The position numbers were made by a program, and so were the translations under genes. Shown here in pieces: positions 8,920 through 19,444 of a DNA stretch of 64,000 bases; position 1 is the first letter of the stretch; each line of letters opens with the position of its first letter. The notes under the pieces are model-generated. The model was not told the origin of the DNA and searched no databases. It worked only from the letters and a program-made list of their open reading frames with translations. The DNA lies in assembly GCF_030316825.1 (NCBI RefSeq), contig NZ_JASZYU010000003.1:62001-126000 (forward strand). The letters are read 5' to 3'. The stretch is from Variovorax fucosicus. GTDB taxonomy: Bacteria; Pseudomonadota; Gammaproteobacteria; Burkholderiales; Burkholderiaceae_C.

Positions 8920-9852
8920 ATGGCTGCAATCACCGCAAGCATGGTTGGCGAACTGCGCGCGAAGACTGACGCGCCCATGATGGAATGCAAGAAGGCCCTG
9001 ACGGAGGCTGACGGCAACATGGAAAAGGCCGAAGAGCTGCTGCGCATCAAGCTCGGCAACAAGGCCGGCAAGGCCTCGGCCCGCGTGACGGCTGAAGGCG
9101 TGGTCACCGCATACGTCGACGGTGCCGCCGGCGGCATGATCGAAATCAACTGCGAAACCGACTTCGTCACCAAGAACGACAGCTTCCTGGCCATGGCCAA
9201 GGCCGCCGCCGAACTGGTCGCAAAGAACAACCCGGCCGACCTGGCTGCGCTCGGCGCCATCGCGTACACGCAGGACGGCTTCGGCCCGACGCTGGAAGAC
9301 GTGCGCAAGGGCTTGATCGGCAAGATCGGCGAGAACATGAGCTTCCGCCGCTTCAAGCACTTCAACTCCGGCGCCAAGCTGGCCTCGTACCTGCACGGCA
9401 CCCGCATCGGTGTGCTGGTGGAGTTCGAGGGCGACGACACCGCTGCCAAGGACGTGGCCATGCACATCGCCGCGATGAAGCCGGTCGCGCTGTCGACGGC
9501 CGACGTGCCGGCCGAGCTGATCGAGAAAGAACGCGCCGTGGCCGTGGGCAAGGCCGATGAAGACCGCAAGGTTGCCGAAGCCGCCGGCAAGCCGGTGCAG
9601 CCACCCGAAATCGTCGCCAAGCGCGTCGAAGGCGGCGTGCAGAAGTTCCTGAAGGAAGTCTCGCTGCACAACCAGCCGTTCGTGAAGAACGACAAGCAGA
9701 CCGTCGAGCAGATGCTCAAGGCGGCCGACACCTCGATCAAGAGCTTCACGATGTTCATCGTGGGCGAAGGCATCGAGAAGAAGGTCGACGACTTCGCTGC
9801 CGAGGTCGCGGCGCAGGTGGCTGCCGCCAAGGGCGAGAAGTCGCCCGCCTGA
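8920..9852 (+). CDS. tsf: Translation elongation factor Ts
   Basis: EF-Ts is the nucleotide-exchange factor that releases GDP from EF-Tu. The N-terminal UBA-like domain (residues 1-55) carries [19 protein letters not shown], and the core signature ETDFVTKND is near residue 82. The protein is 310 residues, slightly longer than the E. coli protein (283), as is common in Burkholderiales. The ATG follows a CCGGAGAAATC ribosome-binding site. The gene follows rpsB after an 82-bp gap holding a terminator-like hairpin, and precedes pyrH. Confidence 0.99.
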   Translation: MAAITASMVGELRAKTDAPMMECKKALTEADGNMEKAEELLRIKLGNKAGKASARVTAEGVVTAYVDGAAGGMIEINCETDFVTKNDSFLAMAKAAAELVAKNNPADLAALGAIAYTQDGFGPTLEDVRKGLIGKIGENMSFRRFKHFNSGAKLASYLHGTRIGVLVEFEGDDTAAKDVAMHIAAMKPVALSTADVPAELIEKERAVAVGKADEDRKVAEAAGKPVQPPEIVAKRVEGGVQKFLKEVSLHNQPFVKNDKQTVEQMLKAADTSIKSFTMFIVGEGIEKKVDDFAAEVAAQVAAAKGEKSPA

Positions 9853-9855
9853 AGC

Positions 9856-9879
9856 ACGACGCCGCCATCGCGGCGTCGT
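9856..9879 (+). terminator. Hairpin after tsf, weak terminator
   Basis: ACGACGCCGC (9856-9865) and GCGGCGTCGT (9870-9879) form a perfect 10-bp stem with a CATC loop four bases after the tsf stop. Only a short T run (CGCTTTC) follows, so termination is probably incomplete. It may also protect the 3' end of the rpsB-tsf transcript. Confidence 0.6.
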
Positions 9880-9929
9880 CGCTTTCACCCCGTACACTCG
9901 CCCCCGCCAACAACAAAAGGAAGTCTTTC

Positions 9930-10652
9930 ATGCCCAACGCCCGTCCAGCCCACAAGCGCATCTTGTTGAAGCTGTCGGGTGAGGCGCTGATGGGCGACGA
10001 CGCCTTCGGCATCAATCGCGCGACCATCGTGCGGATGGTGGAGGAGGTGGCGGAAGTGGTGAACATGGGCGTGGAGCTGGCCGTCGTGATCGGCGGCGGC
10101 AACATCTTTCGCGGTGTGGCCGGTGGCTCGGTCGGCATGGATCGTGCGACCGCTGACTACATGGGCATGCTTGCCACGGTGATGAATTCGTTGGCGCTGG
10201 CCGATGCCATGAACAAGCAGGGCCTCACTGCACGTGTGATGTCGGCCATCGCCATCGAGCAGGTGGTCGAGCCCTATGTGCGGCCCAAGGCGCTTCAGTA
10301 CCTTGAAGAGGGCAAGGTCGTGATCTTCGCGGCCGGCACCGGCAACCCGTTTTTCACGACCGATACGGCGGCCGCGTTGCGTGGTGCCGAGATCGGTGCC
10401 GAACTCGTGCTCAAGGCCACCAAGGTCGACGGCGTCTACAGCGCCGACCCCAAGAAAGACCCGACCGCCACACGCTACGCCTCGCTGACTTTCGACGAAG
10501 CGATTGCGCAGAATCTCGGCATCATGGACGCCACCGCTTTCGCGCTGTGCCGCGACCAGAAACTGCCGATCAAGGTGTTCTCGATCTTCAAGAACGGTGC
10601 GCTCAAGCGCGTCGTGATGGGCGAGGACGAAGGCACGCTGGTGCACGCCTGA
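9930..10652 (+). CDS. pyrH: UMP kinase
   Basis: UMP kinase phosphorylates UMP to UDP in pyrimidine nucleotide synthesis. This 240-residue amino-acid-kinase-fold protein shows [14 protein letters not shown] at the N-terminus, the GGGNIFRG loop near residue 55, and the substrate region [13 protein letters not shown]. It sits between tsf and frr, the conserved order in proteobacteria. AAAAGGAAG precedes the ATG. A start in the ORF a few residues later is unlikely, as the lysine-rich strand begins here. Confidence 0.99.
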   Translation: MPNARPAHKRILLKLSGEALMGDDAFGINRATIVRMVEEVAEVVNMGVELAVVIGGGNIFRGVAGGSVGMDRATADYMGMLATVMNSLALADAMNKQGLTARVMSAIAIEQVVEPYVRPKALQYLEEGKVVIFAAGTGNPFFTTDTAAALRGAEIGAELVLKATKVDGVYSADPKKDPTATRYASLTFDEAIAQNLGIMDATAFALCRDQKLPIKVFSIFKNGALKRVVMGEDEGTLVHA

Positions 10653-10665
10653 GGAGAATTGACAG

Positions 10666-11226
10666 ATGACCATTGCAGACATCCGCACTGCGACCGACAC
10701 CAAGATGACCCAGTCGCTCGCAGCCTTCCAGAACAACCTGACCAAGATCCGCACGGGTCGCGCCAATCCCGCGATCCTCGATTCGATCCATGTCGACTAC
10801 TACGGCTCGCAGGTGCCGCTGAGCCAGGTCGCGAATGTGGCCTTGCTCGACGCCCGCACGATCAGCATCCAGCCCTGGGAAAAGGGCATGGGCGCAAAGA
10901 TCGAAAAAGCCATTCGCGAGAGTGATCTCGGCCTGAATCCGGCGTCGATGGGCGACCTGATCCGCGTGCCGATGCCGCCGATGAGCGAAGAGCGCCGCAA
11001 GGAAATGACCAAGCTGGTTCGCAACGAAGGCGAAGCCGCCAAGATCGCCACGCGCAACCTGCGCCGCGATGCGAACGAAGCGGTCAAGAAGCTCGTCAAG
11101 GACAAGCTCGCGTCGGAGGACGACCAGAAGCGCGCCGAAGCCGAGATCCAGAAAGTCACCGACCGCCACATCGCGGACATCGACAAGATGGTCACGGCCA
11201 AAGAGGCCGAGATCATGGCCGTCTGA
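10666..11226 (+). CDS. frr: Ribosome recycling factor
   Basis: RRF, with EF-G, splits the ribosome after termination so that it can start again. At 186 residues it has the usual length (185). Typical segments are [15 protein letters not shown] in the first helix and [15 protein letters not shown] in the hinge/domain II region. AGGAGAATTGACAG gives a strong ribosome-binding site, 13 bp after pyrH. The next gene, uppS, starts 10 bp after the stop without its own clear ribosome-binding site, so it is likely translationally coupled to frr. Confidence 0.99.
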   Translation: MTIADIRTATDTKMTQSLAAFQNNLTKIRTGRANPAILDSIHVDYYGSQVPLSQVANVALLDARTISIQPWEKGMGAKIEKAIRESDLGLNPASMGDLIRVPMPPMSEERRKEMTKLVRNEGEAAKIATRNLRRDANEAVKKLVKDKLASEDDQKRAEAEIQKVTDRHIADIDKMVTAKEAEIMAV

Positions 11227-11236
11227 TCTGTTGCGC

Positions 11237-11971
11237 ATGACCGCTTCACCTGCCGTCCCCCATCACATTGCCATCGTGATGGACGGCAATGGCCGCTGGG
11301 CGACACGGCGCTTCCTGCCGCGCGTGGCGGGTCACAAGCAGGGGGTGGAAGCACTGCGCCGTTGCGTCAAGGCCTGCGCCGACCGTGGCGTGGGTGTGCT
11401 CACGGTGTTCGCCTTCTCGTCGGAGAACTGGAATCGCCCCGTCGAAGAGGTCTCGGGCCTGATGGAATTGATGGTCGGCGCGCTGGGCCGCGAGGTTCCG
11501 CGTCTGCGCGACGATGGCGTGCGCCTGCACTTCATCGGCGAGCGCGGCGGGCTGTCCGAGAAGATGATCGCCGGCCTGGTGCAGGCCGAGGCGGCCACCG
11601 CGCACAACACGCGGCTCGTGTTCAACGTCTGCTTCAACTATGGTGGCCGCTGGGACATCGCCCGTGCTGCAGCGCAGCTTGCCGCGCGCGGTGAGGCACT
11701 GACGGAGGCCAACCTCGACCGCGCGATGGCACTGGCCCACGTGCCTGATCCCGACCTGTTCATTCGCACCGGCGGCGAGCAGCGTCTGTCCAATTTCCTG
11801 CTCTGGCAGAGCGCCTATGCTGAATTGTTCTTCAGCGACAAGCTGTGGCCAGAGTTCGACGAAGCCGCGCTCGACGAAGCGATTGCGGCATTCCGGCGAC
11901 GTGAGCGCCGCTTCGGCCAGACTTCTGCGCAGCTTGCTTCGAGTGCGCAGCAACCACGCCAGCTCGCCTGA
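11237..11971 (+). CDS. uppS: Isoprenyl transferase (undecaprenyl diphosphate synthase)
   Basis: This cis-prenyltransferase makes undecaprenyl diphosphate, the lipid carrier for peptidoglycan and O-antigen. The catalytic aspartate is in HIAIVMDGNGRWA near residue 17; FSSENWNRP and the C-terminal DLFIRTGGEQRLSNFLLWQ also match. The protein is 244 residues. The ATG at 11237 is preferred; TTG at 11231 is an alternative two codons upstream. The gene follows frr by 10 bp and precedes cdsA by 5 bp. A serine/glutamine-rich tail ends the protein (SAQLASSAQQPRQLA). Confidence 0.97.
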   Translation: MTASPAVPHHIAIVMDGNGRWATRRFLPRVAGHKQGVEALRRCVKACADRGVGVLTVFAFSSENWNRPVEEVSGLMELMVGALGREVPRLRDDGVRLHFIGERGGLSEKMIAGLVQAEAATAHNTRLVFNVCFNYGGRWDIARAAAQLAARGEALTEANLDRAMALAHVPDPDLFIRTGGEQRLSNFLLWQSAYAELFFSDKLWPEFDEAALDEAIAAFRRRERRFGQTSAQLASSAQQPRQLA

Positions 11972-11976
11972 TCCGG

Positions 11977-12822
11977 ATGCTCAAGCAACGCATCATCACC
12001 GCGCTGGCCTTGCTGGCGATCCTGTTGCCGGCGCTGTTCTATCCCGGCTACGTGCCGTTTGCGGTCGTGATGCTGGTGCTGATCGGCGCCGCCGCGTGGG
12101 AATGGGGGCGCCTCAACGGCTATGGCTCGCGCGTGTCGCTGTTTCTCGGCTTGGAGATGGTGCTGCTGTGCGCGTTGTCCTGGTGGGTCGGCCTGCTTGG
12201 AATGCAACTGACCCTGGCCTGGGCGCTCGCCGGTGTCGCCTGGGTGCTCGGCGGCGCTGCGCTGTTGCGGGTTGCGGTGCCCGGGTGGCCGCGCATTCCG
12301 AAGGCGCTGCGCCTGGTCGGTGGCCTGCTGGCGCTCTGGGTGGCCTGGCTGGCGGCCGTGCAGGCGCGCATGGTCGGTATCAACTTCCTGCTCTCGATCC
12401 TGCTACTGGTATGGGTGGCCGACATATTCGCCTACTTCGCAGGGCGGGCCTTCGGCCTCAAGTTCACCAGGAGCAAGCTGGCGCCCGCGATCAGTCCCGG
12501 CAAAAGCTGGGAAGGGGTGTGGGGTGGCATGGCGGGCGTCGTCGTGCTGGCCCTGGCCTGGGCCTGGGCCGACGCGGCGCTGCAGGCTTCGGTGCCCAGT
12601 CTCTACAGCCGGCTCGCCGCACGCGGCTGGTGGCTGCTGGTGCTCGGAGTGATCTTCCTGGCCGCAATGAGCGTGGTCGGTGACCTGGTCGAGTCGTTGA
12701 TCAAGCGCAGCGCCGGCGCCAAGGACAGCAGCAACCTGTTGCCCGGTCACGGCGGCGTGCTGGACCGGATCGACGCCTTGCTGCCCGCGCTGCCGTTGGC
12801 GATGATGTTGGTGTCGTTGTGA
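11977..12822 (+). CDS. cdsA: Phosphatidate cytidylyltransferase (CDP-diglyceride synthase)
   Basis: CdsA makes CDP-diacylglycerol from phosphatidate and CTP, the precursor of all membrane phospholipids. The protein is 281 residues with about eight membrane segments. The family signature is complete near the C-terminus: [13 protein letters not shown] followed by [15 protein letters not shown]. The start is five bases after uppS, and the stop overlaps the GTG start of dxr by four bases (GTGA), a classic translational-coupling junction. Confidence 0.98.
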   Translation: MLKQRIITALALLAILLPALFYPGYVPFAVVMLVLIGAAAWEWGRLNGYGSRVSLFLGLEMVLLCALSWWVGLLGMQLTLAWALAGVAWVLGGAALLRVAVPGWPRIPKALRLVGGLLALWVAWLAAVQARMVGINFLLSILLLVWVADIFAYFAGRAFGLKFTRSKLAPAISPGKSWEGVWGGMAGVVVLALAWAWADAALQASVPSLYSRLAARGWWLLVLGVIFLAAMSVVGDLVESLIKRSAGAKDSSNLLPGHGGVLDRIDALLPALPLAMMLVSL

Positions 12823-14009
12823 ACGAAGCACGCAGGCAACGCATCACCGTGCTCGGCTCGACCGGCTCGGTCGGCGTCAGTACGCTGGACGTGATCGCCC
12901 GGCACCCGGAGCGGTTCGAGATCTTTGCGCTCTCGGCTGCGACCAAGGTCGACGAATTGCTGGCCCAGTGCGCTCGCTTCGAGCCGCGCTACGCCGTCAT
13001 GGCAAGCGCACCGCATGCGGTTCGACTGGCTGAAAAGCTCAAGCAGAACAGCCTCGCCACGACGGTTCTCACTGCGCACGATGCGTTGGAGGCGATTGCG
13101 TCGCATGAGGACGTCGACGCGGTGATGGCGGCGATCGTCGGCGCGGCGGGTCTGGGCCCGTGCCTTGCGGCCGCGCGAAGCGGCAAGCGTCTGCTGCTGG
13201 CCAACAAGGAAGCGCTGGTTGTCGGCGGTGAGCTGTTCATGCGCACCGTGCGCGAGGGGGGAGCGACATTGCTGCCGATCGACAGCGAGCACTCGGCGAT
13301 CTTCCAGTCGTTGCCCGAAAACCCGGCGAGCTGGCCGCTGTGCGTGGACAAGATCATCCTGACCGCGTCGGGCGGGCCGTTCCGCTCGCGCGCCCCGGGC
13401 ACGCTCGGCGCCGTCACGCCCGAACAGGCCTGCGCCCATCCGAACTGGGTGATGGGCCGCAAGATCTCGGTCGACTCGGCCACGATGATGAACAAGGCGC
13501 TCGAGGTGATCGAGGCGCGGCATCTGTTCGGCGTGACGCCGGAGCAGATCGAGGTGGTGATCCATCCGCAGAGCGTGGTGCACTCGATGGTCGAGTTTCG
13601 CGACGGATCGGTCATGGCGCAGCTCGGCACGCCCGACATGCGCGTCCCCATCGCGGTCGGCCTGGCCTGGCCCGAGCGCGTCGAAAGCGGCGCACCACGG
13701 CTCGATTTCCGCAACATGGCGGCACTGAGCTTCGAGCCGCCCGATGACGCGCGCTTTCCCGGCCTCGCGCTGGCCTGGGCCGCGTTGCGCGCTGCGCCAG
13801 GCACCACGGCCGTGTTGAACGCGGCCAACGAGATCGCGGTTGAGGCTTTTCTGGCGCGCCGCCTTCGCTTCGACCGCATTCATGCGGTCAACCTTGAAAC
13901 TTTGGCGGCGGTCACGCCCTCCAAGCCCACATCGCTGGCCGACCTGCTGGCGCTCGACGCCGACGCGCGCGCGGCAGCCAATGCGGCGGCGCTGCGGCTG
14001 GCCGCCTGA
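12819..14009 (+). CDS. dxr: 1-deoxy-D-xylulose 5-phosphate reductoisomerase
   Basis: Dxr converts DXP to 2-C-methyl-D-erythritol 4-phosphate, the committed step of the MEP isoprenoid pathway. That pathway supplies the prenyl units used by the uppS product three genes upstream in function. The 396-residue protein has the NADPH motif [16 protein letters not shown] at the N-terminus, [14 protein letters not shown], and the metal/substrate loop [11 protein letters not shown] near residue 150. It starts with GTG, overlapping the cdsA stop. All usual active-site segments are present. Confidence 0.98.
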   Translation: MNEARRQRITVLGSTGSVGVSTLDVIARHPERFEIFALSAATKVDELLAQCARFEPRYAVMASAPHAVRLAEKLKQNSLATTVLTAHDALEAIASHEDVDAVMAAIVGAAGLGPCLAAARSGKRLLLANKEALVVGGELFMRTVREGGATLLPIDSEHSAIFQSLPENPASWPLCVDKIILTASGGPFRSRAPGTLGAVTPEQACAHPNWVMGRKISVDSATMMNKALEVIEARHLFGVTPEQIEVVIHPQSVVHSMVEFRDGSVMAQLGTPDMRVPIAVGLAWPERVESGAPRLDFRNMAALSFEPPDDARFPGLALAWAALRAAPGTTAVLNAANEIAVEAFLARRLRFDRIHAVNLETLAAVTPSKPTSLADLLALDADARAAANAAALRLAA

Positions 14010-14039
14010 GCCGCTTCTTCGCATTACAGGGGAACCCGG

Positions 14040-15413
14040 ATGCTCACCATAGTTGCCTTCATCGTTGCACTCGGGTTGCTGATCGCGGTGCACGAATACG
14101 GTCACTACCGCGTGGCGGTGGCGTGCGGCGTCAAGGTGCTGCGGTTCTCGGTCGGATTCGGCAAACCGTTGCTGACCTGGCGGCCGAAGCGGCCACGGCC
14201 GGGGCAGGACACCGAGTTCGTGATTGGTGCCTTCCCTTTCGGCGGCTACGTCAAGATGCTGGACGAGCGCGAGGCGCCGGTCCCGCCTGAAGAGCGTCAC
14301 CGTGCCTTCAACACTCAGCGCCTGCGCTCGCGCGCGGCCATCGTGGCCGCCGGGCCGATCGCCAACCTGCTGCTGGCGGTGGTGCTTTACACACTGGTCA
14401 ACTGGATCGGTGTGCAGGAGCCGGTCGCCAGGCTCGCGCGGCCGGTTGCGGCTTCGCTGGCCGAGCAAGCCGGCCTGCGTGGCGGCGAACAAATCGATGC
14501 GGCCGCCTACACCGGCGATGCGCTGGAGCCCGTTCAGTCGTTCGAGGATCTGCGCTGGCGCATGACCCGCGCCGCGCTCGACGGCCACGATCTGCAGCTC
14601 GAAATCGCAGGCGAGGGCGGTCGGCCTTCCCGCATGCTGGTGCTGCCGTTGAGCCGCATCGAGACCCGTGACGCCGATGCCCAGCTGTTTCGAAAGATCG
14701 GCGTCATTGCGCCGTTGACGCGGCCCGAGATCGGCGAACTCGTGGCGGGCGGTGCCGGCGAAAAAGCCGGCCTCCAGCGCGGCGACCTGGTGCGCTCGGT
14801 CGGTGGCACTGCCATCGTCGACGGGCAGCAGTTGCGCGAGGTCATCCGCGCGTCGGTCGACGCAGACAAGGCACGCACGCAGCCGTGGCTGATCGAGCGC
14901 CGCGGCCGCAGTCTCACGATCGAGGTCACGCCCGAGGTCCGCGAGGAGGGCCAGCTCAAGGTCGGGCGCATCGGCGCCTACGTCGGCGCCCCGCCCGACA
15001 TGGTGACCGTGCGCCAGGGCCCGGTGGACGGCGTCTGGCGCGGTGTCGTGCGAACCTGGGAAGTGTCGGCGCTGACGGTGCGCATGATGGGCAAGATGGT
15101 GATCGGCGAGGCTTCGCTGAAAAACCTCAGCGGTCCGCTCACGATTGCCGACTACGCCGGCAAGTCGGCCAGCATGGGCCTCACGCAATACCTGGTGTTT
15201 CTGGCCCTGATCAGCGTCAGCCTTGGCGTGCTGAACCTGATGCCGTTGCCCGTCCTCGATGGGGGACACCTGATGTATTATCTTTGGGAGGGCCTGACCG
15301 GCAAAAGCGTCTCCGACGCATGGATGGAACGGTTTCAGCGCGGAGGGGTCGCATTGCTGCTTGTCATGATGTCGATCGCACTCTTCAACGACGTCACGCG
15401 GCTCTTTGGTTAA
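14040..15413 (+). CDS. rseP: RseP site-2 intramembrane metalloprotease
   Basis: RseP is an inner-membrane zinc protease that cuts transmembrane substrates, classically anti-sigma-E factors and signal-peptide remnants. The zinc motif HEYGH is in the first membrane helix near residue 18, and the third zinc ligand is in NLMPLPVLDGGHL near the C-terminus. Two PDZ-like domains lie between (about residues 120-310). At 457 residues it has normal length. No anti-sigma gene lies in the window, so its substrate is not evident. It stands between dxr and bamA, the conserved position. Confidence 0.97.
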   Translation: MLTIVAFIVALGLLIAVHEYGHYRVAVACGVKVLRFSVGFGKPLLTWRPKRPRPGQDTEFVIGAFPFGGYVKMLDEREAPVPPEERHRAFNTQRLRSRAAIVAAGPIANLLLAVVLYTLVNWIGVQEPVARLARPVAASLAEQAGLRGGEQIDAAAYTGDALEPVQSFEDLRWRMTRAALDGHDLQLEIAGEGGRPSRMLVLPLSRIETRDADAQLFRKIGVIAPLTRPEIGELVAGGAGEKAGLQRGDLVRSVGGTAIVDGQQLREVIRASVDADKARTQPWLIERRGRSLTIEVTPEVREEGQLKVGRIGAYVGAPPDMVTVRQGPVDGVWRGVVRTWEVSALTVRMMGKMVIGEASLKNLSGPLTIADYAGKSASMGLTQYLVFLALISVSLGVLNLMPLPVLDGGHLMYYLWEGLTGKSVSDAWMERFQRGGVALLLVMMSIALFNDVTRLFG

Positions 15414-15451
15414 CTATCTGCCGGCCCTTTGCGCGCCGGCTCAATTCACAG

Positions 15452-17908
15452 ATGAACACAACAAACAGTCGCTTCCGTATGCGTAGCGTGGTCGCTCTGG
15501 TAGCGAGCGCATTGGCCGCCACCGCCGCATGGGCCGTAGAGCCCTTCACGGTGCGCGACATTCGCGTCGAAGGCCTGCAGCGGGTCGAGCCCGGCACCAT
15601 CTTCGCTTCGCTGCCGTTTCGCGTGGGCGACACCTACAACGACGAACGCGGCTCGGCCGCCATCCGTGCGCTGTTCGATCTGGGCCTGTTCAAGGACGTG
15701 CGCATCGACGTCAGCGGCAACGTGCTGGTGGTGATCGTCGAGGAGCGCCCCACCATCGCCGCGGTCGACTTCGCCGGCATCAAGGAATTCGACAAGGCGG
15801 CCCTGCAAAAGGCGCTGCGCGAAGTGGGCCTGGCCGAAGGCCGCCCCTACGACAAGGCGCTGGCCGACCGCGCCGAGCAGGAGCTCAAGCGCCAGTACAT
15901 CAGCCGCAGCCTCTACAACGCCCAGATCGTCACCACCGTCACCCCGTCCGAGCGCAACCGCGTGAACCTCACCTTCTCGGTGACCGAAGGCGACTCCGCG
16001 CGCATCCGGGAAGTCAAGATCGTGGGCAACCAGGCCTTCAGCGAATCCACGCTGCTGGGCCTGTTCGACCAGGACTCGGGCGGCTGGCTGGCCTGGTACA
16101 CCAAGTCCAACCAGTACTCGCGCGCCAAGCTCAATGCCGACCTGGAGACGCTGCGCTCCTACTACATCACGCGCGGCTACCTCGAGTTTCGGGTCGACTC
16201 GACCCAGGTCGCGATCTCGCCCGATCGCCAGGACCTGTCGGTCACCGTCAACATCACCGAAGGCCAGAAGTTCACCGTCTCGGGCGTCAAGCTGGACGGC
16301 AACTACCTGGGGCGCGACGACGAGTTCAAGTCGCTGGTGACCATCAAGCCGGGCGAGCCCTACAACGGCGAGCAGGTGACCGAGACCACCAAGGCCTTCA
16401 CCGACTACTTCGGCACTTTCGGCTATGCGTTCGCGAAGGTGCAGGCCAAGCCCGAGGTCGACCGCACCAACAACACGGTGGCCATGAACCTGGTGGCCGA
16501 GCCGTCGCGGCGCGTGTACGTGCGCCGGGTGATCGTGGGCGGCAACAACCGCACGCGCGACGAAGTGATCCGCCGCGAGTTCCGCCAGTACGAGGCCTCC
16601 TGGTACGACGGCGACAAGATCAAGCTGTCGCGCGACCGGGTCGACCGGCTCGGCTTCTTCACGGAGATCACTGTCGACACGCAGGAAATCTCCGGCACGC
16701 CCGACCAGGTCGACCTGGCCATCAACGTGACCGAGAAACCCACCGGAACGCTGCAGCTCGGCGCTGGCTTCTCGAGCTCCGAGAAGGTGTCGCTGTCGTT
16801 CGGCGTGTCGCAGGAGAACGTGTTCGGTTCGGGCAACTACCTGGGCCTGCAGGTCAATACCAGCAAGTACTCGCGCACGGTTTCGGTCACGACCACTGAT
16901 CCTTATTTCACCAAGGACGGTATTTCGCGCACGATCAGCCTGTACCACACGACGACCCGCCCGTACTACACGACGGACGGCGACTACAAGCTGGTCAACG
17001 AAGGCGGCAGCATCCGCTTCGGTGTGCCGTTCAGCGAGGTCGACACGATCTTCTTCGGCGCCGGCCTCGAGCGTTACCGCTTCGATCCGGGTCGTGGCAG
17101 CTATGTGCTGAATCCGCTGTCCGGCTTCGTGCTCTTCCAGTCGCCCACGCCGCAGTCGTACCGCGACTATTTCGGCTGCACCACGGGCAGCGACAGCATT
17201 GTTTCGTGCAGCAAGGACAGCGTGTGGGGCATTCCGCTTACCGTGGGCTGGTCACGCGACGACCGCGACAGCGCATTGGTGCCGACCAAGGGCCGGCTGC
17301 AGCGCGCCAACCTCGAAGTGGGCGTTGGCGGCGACATGAAGTACGTCAAGACCAACTACCAGTACCAGCAGTTCTTTCCGATCACCAAGCAGTACACCTT
17401 CGCCATCAATGGCGAAGTCGGCTACGGCCGGGCTTACGGCAGCAATGTCTACCCGATCTTCAAGAACTTCTATGCCGGTGGTCTCGGCTCGATCCGGGGC
17501 TTCGAGCAGAACTCGCTGGGTCCGAAGGACGTGCCGCTCCTGGGTCAGACGCAGGGCGCAGCCATCGGCGGCAACAAGAAGGCCATCTTCAACGCCGAGC
17601 TCAGCACGCCGTTCCCGGGCGCCGGCAACGACCGCACGCTGCGTCTCTACGGCTTCTTCGACGCCGGCAACGTGTTCGGTGACCGCTCGCCCTACACCTC
17701 CGACGCGCAATGGAAGGCGCAGAAAAAGATCCGCGCCTCCGTCGGCATTGGCATCAGCTGGATCTCGCCGCTCGGCCCGTTGCGGCTCGCCTATGCGGTG
17801 CCGGTCAAGCAGCAAAAGGAAGTCCTGGATCCCAACAACCCGTACCTGCCATTGGTGGCCGGGGATAGAATTCAGCGCATCCAATTCCAGATCGGAACCT
17901 CTTTTTGA
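15452..17908 (+). CDS. bamA: Outer membrane protein assembly factor BamA
   Basis: BamA is the central, essential component of the BAM machine that inserts beta-barrel proteins into the outer membrane. The 818-residue precursor starts with a signal peptide (cleavage likely after AATAAWA), then five POTRA domains to about residue 430, then a 16-strand barrel. GGLGSIRGFEQNSLGP is the conserved loop-6 VRGF/Y region, here IRGF. The protein ends in phenylalanine, as outer-membrane proteins do. An alternative ATG nine codons downstream (15479) would give a shorter signal peptide. The stop overlaps the first base of the skp start. Confidence 0.98.
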   Translation: MNTTNSRFRMRSVVALVASALAATAAWAVEPFTVRDIRVEGLQRVEPGTIFASLPFRVGDTYNDERGSAAIRALFDLGLFKDVRIDVSGNVLVVIVEERPTIAAVDFAGIKEFDKAALQKALREVGLAEGRPYDKALADRAEQELKRQYISRSLYNAQIVTTVTPSERNRVNLTFSVTEGDSARIREVKIVGNQAFSESTLLGLFDQDSGGWLAWYTKSNQYSRAKLNADLETLRSYYITRGYLEFRVDSTQVAISPDRQDLSVTVNITEGQKFTVSGVKLDGNYLGRDDEFKSLVTIKPGEPYNGEQVTETTKAFTDYFGTFGYAFAKVQAKPEVDRTNNTVAMNLVAEPSRRVYVRRVIVGGNNRTRDEVIRREFRQYEASWYDGDKIKLSRDRVDRLGFFTEITVDTQEISGTPDQVDLAINVTEKPTGTLQLGAGFSSSEKVSLSFGVSQENVFGSGNYLGLQVNTSKYSRTVSVTTTDPYFTKDGISRTISLYHTTTRPYYTTDGDYKLVNEGGSIRFGVPFSEVDTIFFGAGLERYRFDPGRGSYVLNPLSGFVLFQSPTPQSYRDYFGCTTGSDSIVSCSKDSVWGIPLTVGWSRDDRDSALVPTKGRLQRANLEVGVGGDMKYVKTNYQYQQFFPITKQYTFAINGEVGYGRAYGSNVYPIFKNFYAGGLGSIRGFEQNSLGPKDVPLLGQTQGAAIGGNKKAIFNAELSTPFPGAGNDRTLRLYGFFDAGNVFGDRSPYTSDAQWKAQKKIRASVGIGISWISPLGPLRLAYAVPVKQQKEVLDPNNPYLPLVAGDRIQRIQFQIGTSF

Positions 17909-18444
17909 TGACTTTCCTGTTTCGTGTCGCAGGCGCGTTCCTGATCCCCGTTTTTGCGCTGTGCGCTGCGCCTGCCCAGGCGCAGCAAGAGACGTTTCGC
18001 GTCGGTTTTGTGAATCCGGATCGCGTGTTGCGCGAGGCCCAGACCGCGAAGGCCGCGCAGGCCAAACTCGAAGCCGAGTTCGCCAAGCGCGACAAGGATC
18101 TGCAGGGCCAGGGCGAAGCGCTCAAGACTGCCTCCGACAAGTTCGAACGCGAAGCGCCCACGCTGTCGGAAACCCAGCGTGCGACGCGCCAGCGCCAACT
18201 GGTCGACCAGGATCGCGAATTCCAGCGCAAGCGCCGCGAGTTCCAGGAAGATCTGAACGCGCGCAAGAACGAAGAATTGCAGGCCGTCTACGAGCGCGCC
18301 AACCGCGTGGTCAAGCAGGTTGCGGAGGCCGAGAAGTACGACGCGATCCTGCAGGAAGCGATCTACATCAATCCCAAGCACGACATCACCGACAAGGTGA
18401 TCAAGGCGCTCAACGCGTCGACGTCCGCAGGCAACGCCAAGTAA
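17908..18444 (+). CDS. skp: OmpH/Skp-family periplasmic chaperone
   Basis: Skp holds unfolded outer-membrane proteins in the periplasm before delivery to BAM. The protein has 178 residues: a signal peptide (cleavage after CAAPAQA), then a conserved strand [19 protein letters not shown], and long charged coiled-coil arms rich in glutamine, glutamate and lysine (about residues 50-130). The ATG overlaps the bamA TGA by one base; a TTG directly upstream is also in frame. The pairing with bamA and lpxD is the standard order. Confidence 0.94.
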   Translation: MTFLFRVAGAFLIPVFALCAAPAQAQQETFRVGFVNPDRVLREAQTAKAAQAKLEAEFAKRDKDLQGQGEALKTASDKFEREAPTLSETQRATRQRQLVDQDREFQRKRREFQEDLNARKNEELQAVYERANRVVKQVAEAEKYDAILQEAIYINPKHDITDKVIKALNASTSAGNAK

Positions 18445-18457
18445 GGCCGCGACCGGT

Positions 18458-19444
18458 GTGGCGCTGCGGCTCGGAGCGATCGTCGAAGCCCTCGGAGGCG
18501 AACTCCAGGGTGATCCCGGGCTGAGCATCGCGCGGCTTGTGCCGCTGCAGGATGCCGGCCCCGATGGCCTCAGCTTTCTGAGCCATCCCAAATACCTCAA
18601 GGAACTGGCGGCATCCCGCGCGGGTTGCGTGATCGTGTCGCCAGCGCTGCGCGAGCAGGCTGCCGCACGCGGCGCTTTCATCGTCGCCGCTGACCCGTAC
18701 CTTTACTTCGCGCGGCTGACCCAGCTCTGGAAGCGCGAACATGCCCGGCCTGACGGCGTGCGCATCCATCCCAGCGCCGTGATCGATCCGGAGGCCCGGG
18801 TCGATCCGACGGCGCGCATCGGCGCGCTGTGCGTGGTCGAACGTGGCGCACGCATCGGTGCCGGCACGGTGCTCAAGTCGCGCGTCACGGTCAGCGAAGA
18901 CTGTGTCATCGGCGCGCGTTGCCTGCTTCATCCGGGCGTGGTGATCGGCGCCGATGGCTTCGGGCTGGCGCCGCACGAAGGCGCATGGGTCAAGATCGAG
19001 CAGCTCGGCGCGGTGCGCATCGGCGACGACGTCGAGATCGGTGCCAACACCTGCATCGACCGTGGCGCGCTCGAAGACACGGTACTGGAGGACGGCGTCA
19101 AGCTCGACAACCTGATCCAGATCGGCCACAACGTCCGCATCGGCAAGCACACCGCCATGGCCGGCTGCGTCGGTGTGGCGGGCAGTGCAGTGATCGGTGC
19201 GCATTGCACCGTCGGTGGTGGCGCCATCGTGCTGGGCCACCTGGCGCTGGCCGACGGCGTACACATCTCGGCCGCCAGCGTGGTCACGCGCTCGATCCAC
19301 AAACCCGGCCACTACACCGGCATGTTTCCCATCGACGACAATGCCGCGTGGGAGAAGAACGCCGCCACCCTCAAGCAGCTGCATGGTCTGCGCGAGCGGC
19401 TCAAGGCCCTCGAAAAAACGACGATGCAGGACAAGAATTCATGA
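18458..19444 (+). CDS. lpxD: UDP-3-O-acylglucosamine N-acyltransferase
   Basis: LpxD adds the second 3-hydroxyacyl chain to UDP-glucosamine in lipid A synthesis. It has an N-terminal uridine-binding domain (about residues 1-100), a left-handed beta-helix of hexapeptide repeats, and the catalytic histidine in [14 protein letters not shown] near residue 224. At 328 residues it is slightly shorter than E. coli LpxD. It starts with GTG, 13 bp after skp. Its stop overlaps the fabZ start (ATGA), so the two are translationally coupled. Confidence 0.97.
   Translation: MALRLGAIVEALGGELQGDPGLSIARLVPLQDAGPDGLSFLSHPKYLKELAASRAGCVIVSPALREQAAARGAFIVAADPYLYFARLTQLWKREHARPDGVRIHPSAVIDPEARVDPTARIGALCVVERGARIGAGTVLKSRVTVSEDCVIGARCLLHPGVVIGADGFGLAPHEGAWVKIEQLGAVRIGDDVEIGANTCIDRGALEDTVLEDGVKLDNLIQIGHNVRIGKHTAMAGCVGVAGSAVIGAHCTVGGGAIVLGHLALADGVHISAASVVTRSIHKPGHYTGMFPIDDNAAWEKNAATLKQLHGLRERLKALEKTTMQDKNS

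Noticed and set aside
12747..15269. 840-codon open frame antisense to dxr and rseP
   Set aside because: It is a shadow of two certain genes and crosses their boundary; no ribosome-binding site or domain.
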